A stretch of 64,000 nucleotides of DNA from contig OZ007508.1 in the NCBI GenBank assembly GCA_963931865.1, positions 16,417,104 to 16,481,103 on the forward strand, read 5' to 3'. This DNA is from Axinella damicornis. Lineage: Eukaryota > Porifera > Demospongiae > Axinellida > Axinellidae. The position numbers and the translations under genes were made by a program. Below are positions 57,913 to 64,000 of the stretch, piece after piece. Under the pieces are notes generated by a model. It had not been told where the DNA came from. It was given only the letters and a program-made list of their open reading frames with translations, and did no database searches. Numbering within the stretch: position 1 is the stretch's first letter; every line of letters starts with the position of its first letter.

Positions 57913-60900
57913 GTATGTACGTAACATCAAACATCTTATTGTTATGTAAAATAAGGAATTGTAATCTAACTATCTTATGTTTTGATGTTTTGCAGCAATG
58001 GCTCGTCACTTGTAATGTGTACGTCAGTTATGAATCCAATACAGTGAACAATCAGCATGGATCAACATAATTATGCATTGTGCAATTGTGCCTATAACCA
58101 TTAACGCTGACATTTGTTGCATGTACGTACATCACACACAGGTGTATGCCGGGTGTATGTGCCAACACAACAGTGCAGGAGTCCACTGTGGGGAGTGTGC
58201 CACTGGGTTCAACAATGTGCTCTGGACCCCCGGAACAGAGACCGAAGCCAACGTCTGCCAAGGTACGTGCAAGGAGGGAGCTGTTTCATGTTTTACATGT
58301 AGTACATAAAGTGTTTTACTGTGTTCAGGAAATATGAGTACTCACGTTGCTTTCAGCTGTCAAGAGAAAAACTAAGCCCTACGCTAATGACTCAATACTC
58401 TGTAAGAGTCCGTCAATAGTTGACACTATTGCCTGGCTTGGGCCCAATCCAAGGCCACTCATCACGGGAGGAACAACAATGTGTATTGTAGCATGTGATC
58501 ATCCTTACTTTACAACCAAAGAAAGTGTAGCAGCCAGAGCTACGTACTGTGGCCACTACAGCTCTTACTTTGCTGTATTGTACCTGGATGTGTATCCAAT
58601 AATCAATTTTTTTATCCTCGTACTGCCCTCCTTCTTTCCACACACCCAACACTCACACCTCTCCACACCCAACACTCACACCACCTCCCCACACCCAACA
58701 CTCACACCACCTCCCCACACCCAACACTCACACCTCTCCACACCCAACACTCACACCACCTCCCCACACCCAACACTCACACCACCTCCCCACCCAACAC
58801 TCACACCACCTCCCCACACCCAACACTCACACCACCTCCCCACACCCAACACTCACACCTCTCCACACCCAACACTCACACCACCTCCCCACACCCAACA
58901 CTCACACCACCTCCCCACACCCAACACTCACACCACCTCCCCACACCCAACACTCACACCTCTCCACACCCAACACTCACACCACCTCCCCACACCCAAC
59001 ACTCACACCTCCCCCACACAGCATGCATGTGTAACGGCCATGCTGTTGACTGCCAGTATGTGCAGTCCTCCATGTCTGCCTTGTGTATCAACTGCACTGA
59101 CAACACCGTGGGGGCAATGTGCGAGCAGTGCCTACCCCAGTTCTACCAAGATGCCACCCTGCTGCTGGATGACCCCAACATATGCTTAGGTACGCATTCA
59201 GCTCTGCAAGATTGCTATAGTGACACTGCATTGTGATGTATACACAATGCAACATGTTACAAAGAGCATTTTGTTTCAGTTAAACTATATACGTAGATGG
59301 CAAAAGGCATTGTATTTCTGGTATGCATGTATAAACAAGTAGTCAGGATGCAATGGTAGGACATACAGTCACATACGAAGCTGAGAGACATGCCGCCGCG
59401 GTGTACGTAATGATTATTGTATTGTTGAACTTCACATGGCAAGAGGAGAATGTTTTTGACAACGTTTCGATTAGATCTTCCTCGGGTCAACGCTAAGCAC
59501 TAGCACACGCCCACTGCAGTCCTGGTAATGAGGCTACTAAGTATGTCCTCATTGCATATGTTATAGTCAGATGCACACCTCTTTCTCCTTCCTATACCAC
59601 ATGACTGTGGTTACTTACATCAGAAGATGCCTAGAATCATATGGCGCCATTCATCACTCCACTCAGTATTTCACCCAGGAAGCTTCCTAGATGCTGATGA
59701 ATCTACGTAAAGTGAAAAGAATTATTAATGGGTGGAGAATGAGTAGCCTCGTTCCCAGTCCCACACCCAGCTTTTCGTCACTTGCATTACGGTAAAGTGG
59801 GGTACTGCAAGCGACGAAAGCTGCATGGGCGTGGGACTGGGAACGAGGCTAGAGAATGAGTACATACACCCACTCCGAGCGTTGAGCTTCTCCCCCAAAC
59901 ATTAATCCTGTACACTCCTTCACCTTATTCCCCACACATCATCCCATTCTGTTGCTACCCCCTTGCACACACACACACACACTTTCAAATATTGCTTGCA
60001 TTTTTTTTCTGCAGCCTGTGACTGCAACCAAGCTGGTATCAATGACAGTGGGCTATGCGATCCAATGGGACAGTGCAACTGCAAGGACAATGTGGACCCC
60101 ACCTCCACTCGGTGCGATCAGTGTGTGGACGGTTTCTGGAATCTCACGAGTAGCAACCCTCTAGGGTGCCAAGGTAGGTCAGTAGTAGCAAGAATGTGGT
60201 TGCTAGGCGATGTAGAAAAAGGAATAAATGAATGTACACAGCCCAAGACAGAAATGGTGACGTAAGATCACATCCCCTTCGATCAGTTTCTCAATATGCT
60301 GTATAGACCACCAGTTTTATTCTCTAGACCCAGTAGCTAGTGAGTGAAAGTGATGTGTCATTTACTTCCTTCTCCTCCCTCCTCCCTTCCCGCCTCCCTG
60401 TGTTGCATTCCACAGAGTGTGACTGTGAATCAATTGGTACAACCCAAGTGAATGGGAGATCCTTCTGTGACAACAGCACTGGGCAGTGTGATTGCAGAGA
60501 GAACGTGCTTGGGGATCGCTGCAATGAATGCATGGTGAGAACGTCTGGTTGGATTTGTGCCTCCTCTACAAGTTCAAGCAAAACATTTGAGACTTGAGTG
60601 TGCTCTGAAGGTCATTAAGGCAGTGACCCTGTGGTCAAGTGGTTAAAGCATGCACTCGACTGTGGATTGTTCTTCTAACAATATTGTCACACGTTCTTCC
60701 CTTGTACTTGCAGCCTGGCTTCTACGACCTCAGTGCAGGCTGCCTCTCTTGCCGCTGCAACCTCGGAGGCTCAGAAAGTGCTGTTTGTGACCAGAGTTCA
60801 CCTGTCGCTCAGTGCCCGTGTAGACCCAACATTGACTCCACCACATGCACGTCTCCACTTCCTGGGTACTACTTCAGGCCACTGGATCATATCCTGTTTG

Positions 60901-61295
60901 AGGCAGAAGGGGCAGCACTTACAGAGGTACGGACATGTATCACACCTGCATTGATCAAGGAGACCTAATCTCCCCTCTCAAAACACATACGTACTTACTT
61001 ACGGTATATGTATGCTGCATGCATGTGTACATACGTACCAGTAATAGTCTGACTTACGTACACGTGTTTCAATGAGTATAATCCTATAGCCAATTCCCAT
61101 TCAGTTATGTATGCTGCATGCGTACGTACATAATAGTTTGACTTATGCATTTCACAGGGCTCTACTGTTGTCTACCCTGTAAACGGCCCGCCATTCACTG
61201 GCAGAGGGTTAGTCTCCCTCTCTCACAGAGGAGCGGCAACATTTGTTGTGCAAGTTCCTCGAGATTCCCAGTATGAACTCATCATCAGATACCAG
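56189..61295 (+). CDS. LAMB: laminin subunit beta, N-terminal part of the gene (8 coding exons; continues or breaks after 61295)
   Basis: Encodes the N-terminal arm of a secreted laminin beta chain, a basement-membrane glycoprotein that polymerises through its LN domain. Exons I can place by splice sites and frame: 56189-56785, 57673-57912, 58142-58262, 59022-59189, 60015-60173, 60416-60534, 60714-60926, 61158-61295 (585 codons; all phases agree). Domain order is signal peptide, LN (domain VI), LE repeats 1-4 plus a partial fifth, then the start of LF (domain IV type B), which is the beta-chain order; the LF entry PGYYFRPLDHILFEAE is diagnostic for beta rather than gamma or netrin. The rest of a beta chain (remaining LF, more LE repeats, long coiled coil) is not found downstream in the window. 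Family assignment is firm; LAMB1 versus LAMB2 orthology cannot be judged. Confidence 0.93.
58142..60926 (+). CDS. LAMB: laminin beta exons 3-7: LE (laminin EGF-like) repeats
   Basis: Five exons (58142-58262, 59022-59189, 60015-60173, 60416-60534, 60714-60926) encode cysteine-rich LE repeats that form the rod-like short arm. Typical motifs are CQHNSAGVHCGECATGF, NTVGAMCEQCLPQFYQD, CDPMGQCNCKDNVD, STGQCDCRENVLGDRCNECM and GCLSCRCNLGGSES. Several introns interrupt repeats at phase 1. Exon 7 ends with the first residues of the LF domain (ILFEAEGAALTE). The introns hold a CCAACACTCACACC minisatellite (58640-59015), a MITE with 9-bp target duplication (59744-59851) and a tRNA-like fragment (60622-60670). 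Confidence 0.92.
58640..59015 (+). repeat. CACACCCAACACTCACACC minisatellite in laminin intron 3
   Basis: About 16 units of CACACCCAACACTCACACC joined by TCTC or ACCTCCC. The array reaches to within a few bases of the exon 4 acceptor (CACAG at 59017-59021). Confidence 0.93.
59744..59851. mobile_element. 108-bp hairpin MITE in laminin intron 4
   Basis: Near-perfect inverted repeat from TAGCCTCGTTCCCAGTCCCA to GGGACTGGGAACGAGGCTA, containing the AGCTTTTCGTCACTTGCA core. Perfect 9-bp duplication GAGAATGAG at 59735-59743 and 59852-59860. Confidence 0.85.
60622..60670 (+). repeat. tRNA-like 5' half fragment in laminin intron 6
   Basis: TGTGGTCAAGTGGTTAAAGC and ATGCACTCGACTGTGG resemble the D-arm and anticodon region of a type II tRNA. 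No B-box or acceptor closure follows. Likely a SINE fragment. Confidence 0.4.
61158..61295 (+). CDS. LAMB: laminin beta exon 8: LF (domain IV-B) segment
   Basis: The exon is bounded by TTTCACAG (61150-61157) and CAG|GTAAGA (61296). It has 46 codons, phase 0 at both ends. The peptide GSTVVYPVNGPPFTGRG ... QVPRDSQYELIIRYQ matches the laminin beta LF consensus, in which a stretch before PYSMEYDILIRY precedes the conserved RYE. This is the last laminin exon I can identify. Confidence 0.85.
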
Positions 61296-61601
61296 GTAAG
61301 ACAGTTTTACGACGTTCCTAGTTCATCCCCAGGCACAATTCTGATTGTTCATAGCACACTAGTACACCTCCAGTTTTGATCACTTAATTACGTACAGTAC
61401 TATACTATAGCTAGCCTTGTATACAGTAAGTAATCAAACACTTGTGTATTATAACTGATCATGAACCGGATCCAGTGTTGTGTGTATGCAGCTTTGGTGA
61501 AAACTCATAATGGAAGCCTGGGAGGCGAGGAGGGTGCGCATATCAGTGCGTGAGTGGGGGAACCAGGCCAGTGTTTCAAATAGAAATTATTCAAGGGGGA
61601 A

Positions 61602-61604
<3 letters not shown>

Positions 61605-61634
<30 letters not shown>
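61605..61634 (+). repeat. poly(G) run of 30
   Basis: Homopolymer between the laminin and AMN1 exons, inside a fragment whose ends resemble the GCCTGGG...GCTTGGGTACAAGG MITE subfamily (61504-61725). Confidence 0.93.
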
Positions 61635-61635
<1 letters not shown>

Positions 61636-61761
61636 GGCACTGCTTTGTGTGTGAAATCCTATGAGTTTTGTCCAAAGCTTCACGACAAAATCTGGGATGG
61701 AGAGCTTGGGTACAAGGACGGCTGAACCGACAGCTGTGTCACTTCAGCTGACGATGCTCAC

Positions 61762-62002
61762 CTTAGTGTTAGCGACATGCAGTGCCTGGAGGTGTTTACA
61801 CTTCAGTCCAATGGCCGTCAGGCTCCTGTCCGACACCATGACACAGCCAGCAAGACACAGCGAGGTCAGCATCGGGCAGCTCTGAACTAGACAGGAGACG
61901 GACTTGTTGTCCACTAACATACAACATCTGAGACTGACTACCTGGAGACGCTTGCAGTGAGAGAATAAGAGGCAGAATGCTGTGTGTGGTGTGAGTGTGT
62001 GG

Positions 62003-62042
<40 letters not shown>

Positions 62043-63411
62043 TGTGAGCGGTGTGTGTGTGGTGTGGTGTATGTGTGTACATGTGGTGTGTGTGTGCATG
62101 TGTGGAGATGTGTGTGTGTGTGTGCATGTGTGTGGAGATGTGTGTTGAGTATACAGCAGTCCAATTATCATGCGCCCAACACTCTGGAATCGCACCAGCT
62201 ACTGAAACTGCTTTACTGTCAACTGCTATGAGGTGACTGTATGAGTATAGTTTCGTTCCCAGACGGTCTGGGAACGAGATTAATACGAGTAGCCTACCAC
62301 GAGAGGTGATGGTGTTCCTGCATCCGTGCGGAGCATTGAGGTCTAGTTTTCTTAGTCTGGGACAGAGGGAGGCGATCCGTCTGAGGCCGTCAGAAGAGAC
62401 ATCCTTGCATTCGCTGAGGTCCAGATCTGTGATATACTGTCATGGAGAACCTAGGGTGTGTTGGAACGAATTGCTTCAGTGAGATCTGATTGGTCAGTTG
62501 AAACGCAATCAAGTGCAATGTTTGCTAGACCCTCTCCGCCCTCAAACGTGCGGCTTTGCCGCACACCTGCTTGACCGGCCGGGCGGAGAGGGGCTAGCCT
62601 CTAGTCTAGCCTCGTTCCCAGGCCCGAGAGAGGGAGGAGAAAAGGGCCGGGTTTCCACTGTTTGCGGTGGAATTCCACCGGCACCGTGGACGTTCGATTA
62701 TGTTTGTACACTTGTGACGTTGAAGCAGATAACGTGGTCCGTACAGTTAACATAGTAAGCGAGTGGTGTGCGTTACAACAGTTCTCGATCATGCTCTCCT
62801 ATGCCCTCAGGTGGCAAGGCGCTCCTGAATTGAACTAGAACAGCGACCTGCGGTTGAAAGACGTGATTGTTTTCGTGTGGCTACCATTGCACCAACCGGG
62901 TGGAGTCAGTAAGCTGCCAGACTCTTCCGTTTGTTTTGAATAACAAATGTCGGGTAAGTCTGTTGCTGGTGGCAGTGCAATTGTGGTTGTGTCACCCCTC
63001 ATCTCGCAGATGGAGAACCAGTGTAGCAAAATAGATAGCATCACACGCTCAACCATGTGACTATGAAGACGTCATTTGCACCCTCACCCTTATGAATACG
63101 TGTTCAGTTACGGTTATGGTTACGGATAATTAAGCGCATGCGCAAACAGTGGAAACCAGGCCCTTTTCTTCTCCCTCTCTCGGGCCTGGGAAAGAGGCTA
63201 CCTCTAGTCTTTGCACTCACACCTCTGGTCCATCCCTTACACTTTTACTTACTAGTTCCATGTTTCTCTCGCTCATTAGTCCTCTATTTGCCATCACCCT
63301 CGCCACACACCCCTTCACTCCAGAGCGAAGGTAACGCAGTTCCGGTTCATGATGGTGGAAGTTTCGCATCACGGCTCGGAGTGCCGTGTCGAAGAGAGAC
63401 GAAATCGCCAT
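61762..63411 (-). CDS. AMN1: AMN1 homolog, leucine-rich-repeat protein (5' three exons)
   Basis: Three exons on the minus strand: 63411-63253, 62436-62298, 61979-61762 (172 codons, phases consistent). Exon 1 begins MAISSLFDTALRAVMRNFHH, matching the short N-terminal helix of vertebrate AMN1, and ends CTA|GTAAGT. Exon 2 encodes ITDLDLSECKDVSSDGLRRI and CPRLRKLDLNAPHGCRNTIT. Exon 3 encodes HCKRLQVVSLRCCMLVDNKS, CPMLTSLCLAGCVMVSDRSL and CKHLQALHVANTK. These are cysteine-containing LRRs in AMN1 order (compare KKLNLNASKGNRVSVTSEG). AMN1 proteins are about 250-260 residues; the last third is absent before the convergent laminin gene. Intron 1 carries a 594-bp MITE, and intron 2 a TG/CA repeat directly before the acceptor. 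Confidence 0.88.
61995..62150 (+). repeat. (TG)n repeat in AMN1 intron 2
   Basis: TG-rich repeat. On the coding (minus) strand it is CA-rich and runs into the exon 3 acceptor (CACACAG at 61986-61980). Confidence 0.93.
62607..63200. mobile_element. 594-bp MITE of the TAGCCTCGTTCCCAGGC family in AMN1 intron 1
   Basis: The terminal inverted repeats are about 55 bp (TAGCCTCGTTCCCAGGCCCG ... to TTTCCACTGTTTGCG, mirrored at 63146-63200). A perfect 9-bp target-site duplication CCTCTAGTC flanks it at 62598-62606 and 63201-63209. No transposase frame is present, so it is non-autonomous. Confidence 0.85.
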
Positions 63412-63589
63412 GATCATAGCATGGTGTGCGCCATTTGGAGGCAGAACCTCTATGAACGTTGATAAACAAATGACGTCTTGCAAAGACCTATTACGTAATG
63501 TTTGTGGGTATGGTACATGTAGTCTCTCGCCACGCGAAGACTATGAATCGGGTTGGACCTGCCATTAATTTTCTACAAAGAGAAAGAAA

Positions 63590-63695
63590 GAGCTTAGGAA
63601 GAAAAAAACAGCAGCCTCCCTCCTTCCATGAGCAACAAAAGAAGGAAAAAAAAAAAGAAAAGAAAAGAGGAAAAAAAAAAGAAAGAAAAAAATGG
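63590..63695 (+). repeat. GAAA/poly(A)-rich purine tract upstream of AMN1
   Basis: GAAAGAAAG and AAAAAAAAAAG runs, upstream of the AMN1 start codon. No recognisable core promoter. Confidence 0.85.
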
Positions 63696-64000
63696 CAACC
63701 TAGCAACACACCCATCCCTCCATGACAGGTCAGACACCGAAGTGTGCAGCCTCAGGAGCGCTGGATAGGCGGTCCTGGAATCACAGGAGGCTAACCTGCT
63801 TTCTACCAGAACACCTTTAGCTTCGGTGGTCAGATGGGAACCGGCGTACTCATGCTGCTAGGCGGGGAAGTCGAGAACCGGTGTGTACGGAGTGGCCCAG
63901 ACTCGTACTCGGTTATTGGGGAGGCGAACACTCAACCCCCAGGCTGCAAAGCATGTGCTTAGCGAGTGTGCCATCCCGACATCCCGTCAAAACTTGGTGC

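Noticed and set aside
58347..59189. 280-residue plus-strand frame with His/Thr/Pro repeats between laminin exons
   Set aside because: It crosses laminin intron 3 and its minisatellite, then enters exon 4 in a wrong frame. The correct exon 4 frame starts at the CACAG acceptor (59017-59021).
61744..62164. His/Thr-rich extension upstream of AMN1 exon 3
   Set aside because: Translation of the CA repeat in AMN1 intron 2. The exon begins after CACACAG at 61980.
63860..63990. Possible tRNA on the minus strand at the right edge
   Set aside because: Only loose A-box and B-box resemblance; arms do not pair into a cloverleaf.

Overview
This is a 64 kb stretch of animal nuclear DNA: intron-rich split genes with GT-AG sites, no prokaryotic operon structure, and a heavy load of microsatellites, minisatellites and short inverted-repeat transposons. 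I favour an early-branching marine metazoan, most likely a sponge. The laminin-beta and SLC26A11 proteins align along their whole length with their bilaterian families but are quite diverged. This is inference; no lineage marker settles it.

Well-supported genes. (1) An Atonal/Twist-superfamily (group A) bHLH transcription factor on the minus strand (22956-24379, two coding exons). (2) An SLC26A11-type sulfate/anion transporter on the minus strand, rebuilt here as 17 exons between 55665 and 39936; about 590 codons are accounted for and only a short last exon is not located. (3) A laminin beta chain on the plus strand (56189-61295), eight coding exons covering signal peptide, LN domain, four and a half LE repeats and the start of the LF (IV-B) domain. 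(4) AMN1, a leucine-rich-repeat protein, on the minus strand (63411-61762), three exons giving about two thirds of the protein. SLC26A11 and laminin beta are head to head about 0.25 kb apart. Laminin and AMN1 run toward each other and neither is finished where they meet (61296-61761), which suggests interleaving or an assembly join.

Less certain genes. The last two exons of an unidentified plus-strand gene (22035-22540, AATAAA at 22906) converge on the bHLH gene. An unidentified plus-strand gene may lie at 2057-3480. Coding-like exons at 7834, 9666, 14775, 18833, 21130-21487, 35310-35522 (minus) and 38471-38809 (minus) could not be assigned to families.

Non-coding layout. 0-22 kb and 24.5-39 kb are mostly intronic or intergenic DNA carrying MITEs, fold-back elements and tandem arrays. 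The most prominent repeat family has ends reading TAGCCTCGTTCCCAGGC. Several copies have perfect or near-perfect 9-bp target-site duplications, sizes run from 43-bp perfect hairpins to 0.6 kb elements, and the terminal sequence has been amplified into two minisatellites (9757-10017 and 29013-29608). SLC26A11 intron 13 holds a 2.3 kb GGGGA/TCCCC tract that runs straight into a 3' splice site.
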